Numbered from the stretch's first letter, positions 1 through 7,585 are shown. The stretch is DNA of 14,535 nucleotides from Candidatus Nealsoniibacteriota bacterium (GCA_016181985.1 JACOYG010000052.1:1-14535), one strand, 5' to 3'. Notes: generated by a model from the sequence alone, not told the origin. Program-made: numbers and translations.

Positions 1-373
1 AATAGCGATCGAGGTAAAGGGCGATGTTCATACTATAAACAAAAACGACACCGACAATTGCAACTTGCCTCCAAGATACTCGTACCAAGACGTCGGTGAA
101 ATACGCGATTCCAAGGGCTACCACGACTGAGATTGCCGGAAAAATGGCAAACATGCGATTGGTATGTGGAGCGTCTTTGGTGATAGTCGCGGCCACTGGC
201 GAGATGAGAATCCACCACCCAAGAAGCTGAAACGCTTTTCTTTTTCTGTTTAGAATACAAACGAGAACTCCTAATAAAAGAAATGGTGCCTCGACAATAT
301 ACAGGTTGCCAAAATTTTCGATATTATGGGCTCGATTTCTGCCGCCGGAAATAAAGAGAAATTCCGGTGAAAA
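1..373 (-). other. GT39/ArnT-like glycosyltransferase C-terminal segment fused in frame to the PBP
   Basis: From about residue 494 (FSPEFLF) the translation no longer looks like a penicillin-binding protein. It reads SGGRNRAHNIENFGNLY, then four hydrophobic spans separated by short charged loops, including the word KDAPHTNRMFAIFPA. From memory, this succession (FSPEFLF, R-x-x-H, LY-x-x-E-x-P, then A-T-x-T-K-x-A-P-H-x-x-R) is typical of the last membrane helices of GT39/PMT/ArnT-like glycosyltransferases in candidate-phyla genomes. A hand count gives about 45% G+C for 1-360 against about 40% for 541-900, a mild shift. The junction word FSPEF could fit either parent protein, which would suit recombination or misassembly at a short shared sequence. 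The family assignment is inferred from pattern and not from a search. Confidence 0.6.
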
Positions 374-1852
374 TGCCGGCGCAAAACCGATAAAACTTTG
401 CCATGTCTTGTCGGAATAACCTGCCTTTGGAATGCCCAAAGCCGAGTAAGAAACTTGGGCGGTTCCGGTTTTCCCGCCAATATAATAACCGGGTACTCTG
501 GCCGCCTTGCCAAAGCCGTTCTCAACCACGCTCACCAGCATAGCGGTTAATTTTGAAGCCGTATCTGCGGAAATTATATTATTATCGCTTACTTTCGGAT
601 TAATTTCAACTGTTTTAATCGCATTCTTTATTTCCTTAACCAAATACGGCTTAACCAGTTTTCCGCCGTTGGCAATGGCGGAAAAAGCTCTCACCAGTTG
701 GATCGGGGTCATTTCTATGCCCTGGCCGAAAGAAGCCGTGGCAAAATTAACTTCCTGCCCCTTCTTAAACTCCTTATTTGAAGAAAGAATTTCTCCCGAT
801 AAATCAATATCGGTTTTTTTAAAAATGCCGTATTTTTTTACGTACTCAAAAAATTTTTCGTTGCCCAATTGAGATTCCGCGAAAACGGCTCCGGTATTAA
901 TCGATTTTTCCAAAACTTCGGTCATGGTTATGTTGCCCGGGTAAGATTTTTTATCGTAATTATATATTGGCCAGCCGTTTATCTCTAACACGCCCGGATC
1001 GCGATATGTTGTTTGGGGAGTAATCTTGCCTTCATTGAGGGCTCCCGACATGGTGATGGGCTTAAAGACCGATCCCGGTTCAAATATTTTCTGAATAGCA
1101 TCCGTTTGAAAAACCTGGAGGTCTTTTTCCTGATAATATTTATTGGGATTAAAATTCGGGTATTCGGCTAAAGCCAAAATTTCCCCGGACTGAGGCCTCA
1201 TTACGATAATTGTCCCTCCGTCAATATTCAAATTCTCTTTAGCTTCAGACAATAATTTTTCCGCAAGATACTGCACATTATAATCAATGGTTAGCATCAA
1301 ATCGGAACCTTCCCGAGAAAGAATGTCGTCCCAATACTCCTCAATGCCATATTGCCCTCGCCCGTCTTTATTAACAAAGCCAAGAATATGCGAGGCAAAT
1401 TCTCCATAAGGGTAATCGCGCAACCCTTTTTCATCAACGTGAATGCCCGTTAATTCATTCCTCTGCAGATCTTGCGCTTCTTTTTCGCTCAGCCTATCTT
1501 TAATTAATTCATATAAAGAATCTTTCTGAAGAATTTTAAAAATCGCATCTTTATCCAAGCCAAGATCATTGCTTAAAATTTCGGAGATATTTTCTTTTTC
1601 TTCCGGTTTTATTTCTAACGGAGAGGCATAAACGAGATAAATATTCTTGTCCTGAGACACCGGCAAATCATGATTTTGAAAAAAAATCTTGCCCCTTTCT
1701 CCTGGGATATTTACGGAAAAACTTTGCTGGCCCCTTGCCAGAGCCGAATAAAAATCGTGCTGTAAAATTTGTAAAAAAAACAAGCGGCTTAAGATCGCCA
1801 CTCCAAATAAAGATATAAAAATAAGGACTAAGTTAATCCGCCAATTTTTCAT
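1..1852 (-). CDS. ftsI: Class B penicillin-binding protein (FtsI/PBP2-like), 3' end off the window, C-terminus chimeric
   Basis: A peptidoglycan D,D-transpeptidase for septal wall synthesis, acting outside the membrane. The frame is open from 1852 to the window edge (617 codons, no stop seen). Residues 5-28 form a membrane anchor. The pedestal region starts near ERGKIFF (about 53-59). All three transpeptidase motifs are present with normal spacing: S261-V-F-K264, S317-I-N319 and K461-T-G-T464. The start codon overlaps the stop of the ftsL-like gene in ATGA, and the order mraZ-rsmH-ftsL-pbp is the standard dcw order, so translational coupling is likely. The oddity is at the C-terminus. After the family-typical SFIGFAPA (about residues 486-493) the last strand and helix of the transpeptidase fold are missing. 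The frame continues instead into about 120 residues with four likely membrane helices. The PBP identity is secure; the integrity of the gene is not. Confidence 0.9.
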   Translation of the reverse strand, partial: MKNWRINLVLIFISLFGVAILSRLFFLQILQHDFYSALARGQQSFSVNIPGERGKIFFQNHDLPVSQDKNIYLVYASPLEIKPEEKENISEILSNDLGLDKDAIFKILQKDSLYELIKDRLSEKEAQDLQRNELTGIHVDEKGLRDYPYGEFASHILGFVNKDGRGQYGIEEYWDDILSREGSDLMLTIDYNVQYLAEKLLSEAKENLNIDGGTIIVMRPQSGEILALAEYPNFNPNKYYQEKDLQVFQTDAIQKIFEPGSVFKPITMSGALNEGKITPQTTYRDPGVLEINGWPIYNYDKKSYPGNITMTEVLEKSINTGAVFAESQLGNEKFFEYVKKYGIFKKTDIDLSGEILSSNKEFKKGQEVNFATASFGQGIEMTPIQLVRAFSAIANGGKLVKPYLVKEIKNAIKTVEINPKVSDNNIISADTASKLTAMLVSVVENGFGKAARVPGYYIGGKTGTAQVSYSALGIPKAGYSDKTWQSFIGFAPAFSPEFLFISGGRNRAHNIENFGNLYIVEAPFLLLGVLVCILNRKRKAFQLLGWWILISPVAATITKDAPHTNRMFAIFPAISVVVALGIAYFTDVLVRVSWRQVAIVGVVFVYSMNIALYLDRY

Positions 1853-2202
1853 AAACCGGCATTGACCACAACCTGGTTATCTATAACTTGAATATAATAA
1901 ATCTTTCTGACTTTTTCATAATTAAAACTGCTCAAAGCAACTTCCAAATTAGATAAAGATTTTTCCTGATAAAGGCTGGCTTCCATATCTTTACTTTGCT
2001 GGTCCGCTAGGACAATCTCTTGCTCATACATGGAAACAAGAGAAGCGGCTTTAATAACTTCGTTTATTTGAAAAATACAAAAAGCTAGAAGCAGGGCAAT
2101 CAAAATAAACCCGGAAATCAAAATCTTGCGCAAGCTTATTTTCGGTAAATGTATAAAATATGCTTTTTCCGAAATTGATTGAGTGATAGCTGGCGAAATC
2201 AT
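1849..2202 (-). CDS. ftsL: FtsL-like single-pass division protein
   Basis: A 117-residue protein with a basic N-terminal part, one membrane helix at about residues 27-45 and a following helical, probably coiled-coil stretch (about 46-90), then a short hydrophobic tail. This is the architecture of FtsL/DivIC-type divisome proteins, which pair with FtsB/DivIC and help recruit the septal transpeptidase. Sequence similarity in this family is low, so the call rests on size, topology and position between rsmH and the penicillin-binding protein, where FtsL normally sits. It overlaps rsmH by 4 nt (2199-2202) and the downstream PBP by 4 nt (1849-1852), both as ATGA, which implies one transcript and coupled translation. 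No independent ribosome binding site is needed or evident. Another small membrane protein cannot be excluded from sequence alone. Confidence 0.7.
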   Translation of the reverse strand: MISPAITQSISEKAYFIHLPKISLRKILISGFILIALLLAFCIFQINEVIKAASLVSMYEQEIVLADQQSKDMEASLYQEKSLSNLEVALSSFNYEKVRKIYYIQVIDNQVVVNAGL

Positions 2203-3041
2203 ATCTTTTTTATTGCTCTTAACTTAGCTGATCTTGAACGAGGATTCGTTCTTATTTCGCCAAGATCGGGAACGACGGGTTTTTTTGTTAATAATGTAAA
2301 TGATGGATTTTTGAAAAAATTTTTAACTATTCTGTCTTCTAAAGAATGGAAGGAAATTACGACCAATCTGCCTCCGGTCTCTAAAACATTAACAGCCTGC
2401 GGCAACGCTTTGCTCAAATTATTCAATTCATCATTAACCGCGATTCTTAACGCCTGGAAAGTTTGTTGGGAGGAGGCGCCCGCTTTATTTATAATTTCTC
2501 CCAATTGCAAAGTATTTGCTATCGGCCTTAATTTTCTCGCTTCGATGATCTTTTGCGCAATACGATCCGCTTTCTTTTCTTCGCCGTAATCCTGCAAAAT
2601 TTTCTCGATATCGAATTTTGACCAATAATTAACGATCTTTTCTGCGGTGAGGGCGCCGTTGGCGTTAAATCTCATATCGAGCGGTTCTTTTCTTTTAAAA
2701 GAGAACCCCCTGCCCGATTCTTCCAAATGCCAGCTGGACATACCAATGTCGAAAAGAATCCCGCTCACTGGTCCAAACTTATTTTCCTTGACTATCTCTC
2801 CTAAATTAACATAATCATCGCAAACGGGAATGATTCTTTTCTCCCAATTTTTAATTTTAAATTTTAAATTTTTAATTTGCCCGGGATCTCTATCTATTCC
2901 CAAAATCTTTCCCTTGGGGCCGTTCTTCTCCAAAATGGCTGAAGCGTGTCCTCCCTCCCCGACCGTGCAATCAATAAAATTCTCATTTGGTTTGGGGTCA
3001 AGATACTTGATAACTTCTTTTTGAAGAACAGGAATATGCAT
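2199..3041 (-). CDS. rsmH: 16S rRNA (cytosine(1402)-N(4))-methyltransferase RsmH (MraW)
   Basis: Transfers a methyl group from S-adenosylmethionine to N4 of C1402 in the ribosomal P site. The 280 residues are a little short of the usual 300-320. Family motifs appear in order: IDCTVGEGGHAS (23-34, SAM site), GIDRD (48-52), FDIGMSSWHLE (97-107) with RGFSF (111-115), PLDMRFN (120-126), TFQALRIAVNDEL (194-206), VISFHSLEDRIVK (228-240) and NPRSRSAKLRAI (267-278). It lies 31 nt downstream of mraZ. That spacer is a run of TTAGAAATTAGAAT-like words with no Shine-Dalgarno motif. It overlaps the ftsL-like gene in ATGA. An AT-only stretch at about 2846-2879 encodes QIKNLKFKIKNW, but the protein has no extra length there compared with the family. 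Confidence 0.97.
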   Translation of the reverse strand: MHIPVLQKEVIKYLDPKPNENFIDCTVGEGGHASAILEKNGPKGKILGIDRDPGQIKNLKFKIKNWEKRIIPVCDDYVNLGEIVKENKFGPVSGILFDIGMSSWHLEESGRGFSFKRKEPLDMRFNANGALTAEKIVNYWSKFDIEKILQDYGEEKKADRIAQKIIEARKLRPIANTLQLGEIINKAGASSQQTFQALRIAVNDELNNLSKALPQAVNVLETGGRLVVISFHSLEDRIVKNFFKNPSFTLLTKKPVVPDLGEIRTNPRSRSAKLRAIKKI

Positions 3042-3072
3042 TACGAATTTCTAATTATTCTAATTTCTAAAA

Positions 3073-3504
3073 TCATATACCTAATTCCTTAAGACGTTCG
3101 GCGATATCGCCCGCCTCTGTTTCTGTCCTCTTTTTATGCTCTTCCCATTTTTCTCCGTCCCAAATTTCTATTTTATTTGATAATCCCAGAATCGCTATAT
3201 CTTTTTTCAAACAGGCGTAATTTTTCAGATAATCTGGTATTAAAACTCTTCCCAATTTATCAAGCTCCGCCTCGGAAGCTCCGGACAGCATCATTCTCGC
3301 AAAATTTCTGGCATCGGCTTGAGAGCTCGGCATGTCCTCCAATTTTTTAGCAAGTCTCTCCCATTCTTTTAAAGTATAAATCACTAAACAATTTTCAAGG
3401 CCTTTGGTGATTACCGCTTTTTCACCTAAACTCTGCCGGAACTTAGCCGGAATCGCCAATCTTTTTTTACTATCGATTGTATGTTTGTATTCGCCGATTA
3501 ACAT
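3073..3504 (-). CDS. mraZ: Transcriptional regulator MraZ
   Basis: A 143-residue protein, the usual length, made of two SpoVT/AbrB-like half-domains. Each carries the family signature: D11-S-K-K-R15 followed by LAIPAKFR, and D82-K-L-G-R86 followed by VLIPDYL. MraZ forms a ring that binds tandem TGGGN boxes at its own promoter and controls the dcw cluster. Such boxes lie just upstream here, over an excellent promoter, so autoregulation is likely. The ATG is preceded 7 nt upstream by AGGGGA (3512-3517), one of the few plausible Shine-Dalgarno motifs in the window. First gene of the dcw operon mraZ-rsmH-ftsL-pbp. Confidence 0.97.
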   Translation of the reverse strand: MLIGEYKHTIDSKKRLAIPAKFRQSLGEKAVITKGLENCLVIYTLKEWERLAKKLEDMPSSQADARNFARMMLSGASEAELDKLGRVLIPDYLKNYACLKKDIAILGLSNKIEIWDGEKWEEHKKRTETEAGDIAERLKELGI

Positions 3505-3531
3505 TTACTTATCCCCTATTTTAAGGCTTAT

Positions 3532-3598
3532 CCCCAGATTTATCCACTATCTCCCACTACAGTACCATTATCGCCCACTTAAGAATCCTCGTCAACCA
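3532..3598 (-). promoter_or_regulatory. MraZ-box operator array
   Basis: Five TGGNN boxes on the minus strand lie in helical phase: TGGGC (3573-3577), TGGTA (3563-3567), TGGGA (3552-3556), TGGAT (3542-3546) and TGGGG (3532-3536), with offsets of 10, 11, 10 and 10 nt. A sixth, TGGTT (3594-3598), is 21 nt (two turns) upstream. Known MraZ operators are TGGGN repeats with 5-nt spacers. The array covers the -10 and the start site, and the outlier touches the -35, which fits repression by occlusion. Confidence 0.75.
3567..3595 (-). promoter_or_regulatory. Sigma70-type promoter of mraZ/dcw cluster
   Basis: On the minus strand, -35 TTGACG (3590-3595) and -10 GATAAT (3567-3572) are separated by exactly 17 nt. 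Each hexamer matches the consensus at five of six positions. Transcription would start near 3560, giving a leader of about 56 nt before the mraZ ATG at 3504. The promoter is interleaved with the MraZ-box array, as expected for autoregulation. Confidence 0.8.
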
Positions 3599-3648
3599 CT
3601 TAAAAAGCCCCCTAGAAGGCCTACTTTTCCACACCTTGTCCCCAACTA

Positions 3649-3682
3649 TAAAATAAAACTGCAGAAATCAGGCTTCTGCAGT
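3649..3682 (-). terminator. Rho-independent terminator of the Clp-like/DUF4015 operon
   Basis: On the minus strand a perfect 9-bp stem (ACTGCAGAA at 3674-3682 and TTCTGCAGT at 3658-3666, loop 3667-3673) is followed at once by TTTATTTTA. It lies 125 nt downstream of the stop of the 3807-5078 gene and upstream of the mraZ promoter, so it separates the two operons. Confidence 0.65.
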
Positions 3683-3745
3683 ATTTTACGATATTTTATT
3701 TATTGAAATCGCGGCAACTTTCTGCGCCGATACAGTAATATAGAT

Positions 3746-3779
3746 GCGTGGAACCGTTGCTATAGCTATGGTTCCGCGC
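3746..3779. repeat. Unassigned GC-rich hairpin in the 3' region of the DUF4015 gene
   Basis: GCGTGGAACC (3746-3755) and GGTTCCGCGC (3770-3779) form a 10-bp stem with one G-T pair and a 14-nt loop containing the palindrome ATAGCTAT. No T-tract follows on the minus strand. On the plus strand AAAGTAATTTTTATT follows, a weak tract. It may protect the 3' end of the upstream mRNA, be a relict repeat, or belong to a small RNA. Between it and the terminator at 3658-3682 nothing else is visible. Confidence 0.5.
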
Positions 3780-3806
3780 AAAGTAATTTTTATTATAATT
3801 TTGCTA

Positions 3807-5078
3807 TTATTCATTTTTTAACGCTTCTTTGGTGTATATATACGAGGGATTCCAGAGGAGCCAGCCGGATGAACCGGCGTCTTCGGCGGCGGAAATTTCC
3901 GAGCGAACTTTTTCCGCATCATAAAAAATTCCACGGGCGGTATCAGCTTTTAGATCAAAATCCTGCAGCCAAGGACGAATCTTGGCCTTGAGCCTATGAG
4001 ATTCAAGATAATCAATGGAGGCGAAAATTGACCTTGAAATTACCTGGTATGGATTACTGGAAACTAAATAATCGGTAGAAGTGGCGCTTTCGTCTTTGTA
4101 TGGAAAATATACGGCGGGAATTTGCCGTTTAGAATCTTCCAACATAATGAAACCGCCGTAAAAATGGCTGGGATAAAGCATGAAAGAAATATAATCAAAA
4201 TACGATCCGGCATCAATTAATCGCTGGCCGATTTCGTAACTGTTGAACTGGGTCGCCACGTAGCCGAAAGCGTCTACGGAAAGAATAATTGACGGCTTAT
4301 AATCTCTTAATTCCTTGGAAAGCTTAGAGAAAAAATTACCGATCGCTTTTATTTTTTCCGCTCCCGGAACGCGGTAATAACTGTCCGGATATCTTATGTA
4401 ATCAAATTGCAGTTCGTCAAAACCGTAATCAATCGCTTTTTTTGAAAATTCAATTATATAATTTTGCACTTCTTCATTGGCGGGATCCAGCCAATACTGC
4501 CCCGCATCGTCTCGCCAAAGCGGGGTTGTTGTGGCGCCGGCGACGGTACCGGTTGCGAGATACCAATCCGGCTTTTCGTTTATTAAAGAAGAATCCCTGA
4601 AAACTGCAATTCTGGCTATCATCCAATCGCCTTGTTCGTGGAATTGAGATATAAAACCCTTAACGGAAACTGGCAAATTTTGACCATAAGCCTCTTTTAT
4701 GTCAACAACCAAACCATTTAACTCGGTTTGCTCTAAAAGCGTTTTAAAATTATTCGGCCTACCGGATCCGATATATATTCCCTTCACCTTGCTTGATTTT
4801 TCTTGTGCTGCCTCAATTAAGGCCGATTTTGCTTTTTCTTCGTCAATAAATTTTTGAGTTTCGTAAATAACGGCTTCTGCCTTAGCAATCAGTTCTTCTT
4901 TAGTAATTTCCGTACTGGTGGCAACTGCAGCTATGTCTTGAGGTTCGGTCGAACCTCCCGAAATTGGCAAGGTCGTATTTTCAACGATTACCTGTTTGTC
5001 TGTATTTAAAATAAAAACTCCGCCAGCGACGGAAGCTAAAAAAACCGGGGCAATCAGTAAGATAGAAGATCGGCTCAT
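3807..5078 (-). CDS. DUF4015-type putative glycoside hydrolase, signal-anchored
   Basis: A 423-residue protein with an N-terminal hydrophobic segment (about 5-24) that should export or anchor it, a low-complexity acidic linker (about 30-95), then a TIM-barrel-like domain of the DUF4015 (Pfam PF13200) putative glycosyl hydrolase family. Supporting words are VKGIYIGSG (98-106), ELNGLVVDIKEAYG (119-132), YGFDELQFDYIRYP (218-231), SVDAFGY (267-273) and ISFMLYPSHFYGG (297-309), ending with SSGWLLWNPS. The substrate is unknown; a wall or exopolysaccharide glycan is a guess. Its ATG overlaps the stop of the Clp-like gene (5075-5078, ATGA), so the two are co-translated. The linker carries a palindromic repeat (4940-4957). 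The fold and family are fairly sure; the activity is not demonstrated. Confidence 0.85.
   Translation of the reverse strand: MSRSSILLIAPVFLASVAGGVFILNTDKQVIVENTTLPISGGSTEPQDIAAVATSTEITKEELIAKAEAVIYETQKFIDEEKAKSALIEAAQEKSSKVKGIYIGSGRPNNFKTLLEQTELNGLVVDIKEAYGQNLPVSVKGFISQFHEQGDWMIARIAVFRDSSLINEKPDWYLATGTVAGATTTPLWRDDAGQYWLDPANEEVQNYIIEFSKKAIDYGFDELQFDYIRYPDSYYRVPGAEKIKAIGNFFSKLSKELRDYKPSIILSVDAFGYVATQFNSYEIGQRLIDAGSYFDYISFMLYPSHFYGGFIMLEDSKRQIPAVYFPYKDESATSTDYLVSSNPYQVISRSIFASIDYLESHRLKAKIRPWLQDFDLKADTARGIFYDAEKVRSEISAAEDAGSSGWLLWNPSYIYTKEALKNE
4940..4957. repeat. GC-rich palindrome inside the DUF4015 gene (repeat family 2)
   Basis: GAGGTTCG (4940-4947) and CGAACCTC (4950-4957) are perfect inverted arms with a 2-nt centre. 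The 16 nt at 4947-4962 match 12093-12108 inside rnhB at 15 positions. It encodes GGSTEPQ (residues 41-47) in the unstructured linker just after the membrane segment, a place that tolerates insertions. Confidence 0.55.
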
Positions 5079-7585
5079 TGAATCTTCAATTTAAATTCAG
5101 CGGGATCGATTTCTACGGTGTTTCCTCTTTTTAATGCGCCGGACAGCAAGGCCTGGGCCAAAATGTCCTCTACCCTATCCTGAATCACCCTCTTCATTTC
5201 TCTGGCGCCGAAAGTAATGTCATAACTTAATTCAACAATTTTCTCCTTAAGGGGCGAGGTAATCAAAAACTTAATTCCTTTTTGTTCCATATTTTTTTTC
5301 AATTTTTGAAGCATTAGCTCGGCGATCTTTAAAAGATGTTCCTTTGATAACGGCGAAAAAACCACCACGGCATCAAAACGGTTGATGAACTCCGGCCTGA
5401 AAATCGCTTTTTCGAAAACATAGTCCAAAAGTTTCTTTTTAACCGCCGACCAATCGGTTTTTTCAGCCAAGACCTGCAGAATAATCTGATAACCTGCGTT
5501 AGAGGTAGCAATAATAATGGAACTCTTAAAATCAACTTTTCTGCCTAAGCCGTCCGTTAAGAATCCTTCATCTAAAACCTGAAGGAAGAGATTTAGAATA
5601 TTGGGATGGGCTTTTTCCACTTCATCTAAAAGTATTATTGAAAAGGGATTTTCCCTTACTTTGGTGGTTAAATACCCCTCTTCCCCGGGAGACCCGATCA
5701 GCCGCGGGATATCTTTCGTATCCTGAAATTCGGACATATCAAGCCGGATCATTTTCGATTCGGAACCGAAATAAATTGCCGCCAAGGCTTTGGAAGTTTC
5801 CGTTTTACCGACTCCGGTAGGCCCCAGGAAAAGAAAGTTTCCCATAGGAGCCGACCTTACCTGGACTTCGGCCCTAGCTCTTCTTAGGGCGGAAGCAACC
5901 TCTTTGACCGCTTGCTCCTGATTGATAATTCTTTCGTGGATCAAATTTTCCAAATTCAGCAGAATAGCTTTTTCTTTAACGTCCATTTCTCCCACGGGCA
6001 CTTGAGTTTTGTCTTTTATGACTTTTGCCACATGTTTTGGTAAAACCACATTCTCTTTGGCGACTTTCTTGGCATAAATCATCGTTTCATCCAGAAGATC
6101 AATGGCTTTCTTAGGAAAAGTCAAAGATGACATGAAACGCTTTGACAATGAAATTATTTCTCTTAAGGCCGGATAGCTGACGAATAATTTATATCTTTTT
6201 TCTAAAACCGGAGTAAGATTTTCCAAAACCATCAGGGTGTCTTTCTCGGATATTTCCTGAACTTCAACTTTTTCAAAAAGATTTAAAATTGCCGGATTCT
6301 GTTCGATATTTTTATGCAAACCGGCAAAATCCGTAACCGCCACCACTTGAAATTCCGGCAAATGCAAATAAGAAGATATGACGGCGGAAATATCAATTTG
6401 ACCGGGAGCGGACTTTACCCCGATATAATTATGAAATTCATTAATAATCAAAATTACGTTGCCGGCGGCAAACGTCTCCTTGAAAATATTATCCAGCACG
6501 GCTTCCACTTGTCCCGGCTCGGAAATCCCGGCAAGCAAAGACTGTAAGTCCAATTCCACGACTCTTTTATAATTAACGCTGGGAAGACTCTCGCCAAAAG
6601 CCGATTTTTCAACCAAGCCCTGGATAACGGCTTTTCTGCCAACGCCCGGCTCTCCTACCAATAAAACATTATTATATTCGCGCCTTCCTAGAACTCTCTC
6701 AACCTGTTCGATTTCTTCTTTGTGGCCGATAATTTCGGGAAACCCCTGCCTTTTGGCTGTCTCGCTCCAATCAATGGAATGCTTATCTAAAGTTAAAGTA
6801 TATCCTGAAGTCCATTCCTTGGCCAAGGTTCCCTTTTTCATTAAATTTTTATATTCCCACCATTTCTTGCTTTCTTCAATTCTATTTTTTAAAGATTCCT
6901 GCCACCAAGTCAGATTCTCTATATCTTCTTTTTTTAGATCGGCATCGAGCAGTATTTTCTGGAAAACCGGATCGTGAGCCGCCAAAGCGCTCAAAATATC
7001 TCCGACAGCAACTCTTTGGTGATTTCTTTCTTTGGCGATTTTTAGCGACTCTGAAATCGTGCCCTGATAATCTTGAGTGTAGCCGAGGCCCGGCTTATCT
7101 TTTTCCCGGTACTCTTTAATTTTATTTTTCAAGACAGACTTAATCTCCTTTATATTCAAAAGGTCCCTATAAAACACAAATTCCAGACCGGATGTCTTTT
7201 CAAGGAGAAAATGGAACAAACAGGTTGAATTGGTCGGAGGCAGTTTCGAGGATAGTGCGAATTCATCGGCCGCTTGAATGGCTTTGGCCGCTTCGAAATC
7301 CAAAAATTCCGCTAAGTTATCGTTATTTTTTATCTTAGGATTTTTCAGTTTCTGGTTGAAAAAAGCTGTTCTTAAACTCAAATTCGCAAAAAGCGATGAA
7401 AAAATAATCGCTAAACCTAAAATTTTAGAGCTTGATTCTCGGGATAACAAAAATACTAATAAAGATAAAACAAATAAAATAAAATATATCTTTTGTCCTA
7501 TTTTCGCTATTTTAAACACCCATGCCCACCTTAAAGCCCTGTATATTCCTGTTTCTTTTAAATTAAAATGAAAGTTTGAATCCAT
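5075..7585 (-). CDS. Membrane-anchored ClpC/ClpB-like double AAA+ protein with degenerate D1
   Basis: An 836-residue protein. Two membrane helices (about 31-48 and 53-71) precede a Clp-N-like repeat domain (about 90-230), AAA+ D1 (about 280-500) and AAA+ D2 with a C-terminal small domain (about 540-836). D2 looks catalytically intact: Walker A GPTGVGKT (588-595), Walker B ILLDE (651-655), sensor-1 N696, FRPEFINR (729-736) with arginine fingers, and sensor-2 GAR (793-795). D1 is degraded: GEPGVGRK (311-318) instead of GxxGxGKT, IINE (380-383) instead of hhDE, no ERRF arginine finger. The pore-loop words KYRG (D1) and GYVG (D2) are absent, as is the ClpP-docking LGF/IGF tripeptide after sensor 1. 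Its first codons overlap the upstream small membrane gene by 23 nt, and its end overlaps the DUF4015 gene. Inference: a membrane-bound remodelling ATPase, not a ClpP partner. Confidence 0.88.
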   Translation of the reverse strand: MDSNFHFNLKETGIYRALRWAWVFKIAKIGQKIYFILFVLSLLVFLLSRESSSKILGLAIIFSSLFANLSLRTAFFNQKLKNPKIKNNDNLAEFLDFEAAKAIQAADEFALSSKLPPTNSTCLFHFLLEKTSGLEFVFYRDLLNIKEIKSVLKNKIKEYREKDKPGLGYTQDYQGTISESLKIAKERNHQRVAVGDILSALAAHDPVFQKILLDADLKKEDIENLTWWQESLKNRIEESKKWWEYKNLMKKGTLAKEWTSGYTLTLDKHSIDWSETAKRQGFPEIIGHKEEIEQVERVLGRREYNNVLLVGEPGVGRKAVIQGLVEKSAFGESLPSVNYKRVVELDLQSLLAGISEPGQVEAVLDNIFKETFAAGNVILIINEFHNYIGVKSAPGQIDISAVISSYLHLPEFQVVAVTDFAGLHKNIEQNPAILNLFEKVEVQEISEKDTLMVLENLTPVLEKRYKLFVSYPALREIISLSKRFMSSLTFPKKAIDLLDETMIYAKKVAKENVVLPKHVAKVIKDKTQVPVGEMDVKEKAILLNLENLIHERIINQEQAVKEVASALRRARAEVQVRSAPMGNFLFLGPTGVGKTETSKALAAIYFGSESKMIRLDMSEFQDTKDIPRLIGSPGEEGYLTTKVRENPFSIILLDEVEKAHPNILNLFLQVLDEGFLTDGLGRKVDFKSSIIIATSNAGYQIILQVLAEKTDWSAVKKKLLDYVFEKAIFRPEFINRFDAVVVFSPLSKEHLLKIAELMLQKLKKNMEQKGIKFLITSPLKEKIVELSYDITFGAREMKRVIQDRVEDILAQALLSGALKRGNTVEIDPAEFKLKIQ

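Noticed and set aside
507..872. Plus-strand 121-codon open frame opposite the PBP
   Set aside because: It lies antisense to the transpeptidase domain with its catalytic motifs; no independent support.
2830..2885. AT-only stretch in rsmH (QIKNLKFKIKNW) as another inserted repeat
   Set aside because: The distance between conserved motifs equals that of normal RsmH, so nothing was inserted. The repetitive look follows from lysine, phenylalanine and isoleucine codons in AT-rich DNA.
3041..3072. mraZ-rsmH spacer with TTAGAAATTAGAAT words as a fourth repeat family
   Set aside because: Only about 30 nt, low complexity, no inverted arms. It resembles the interior of repeat copy A but too weakly to claim kinship.
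3525..3635. TTATCCCCA, TTATCCACT and TTTTCCACA as a cluster of DnaA boxes or a replication origin
   Set aside because: The words are imperfect and most coincide with the MraZ boxes. No dnaA, dnaN or unwinding region is nearby. A perfect TTATCCACA complement at 9729-9737 is isolated and part of a terminator stem.
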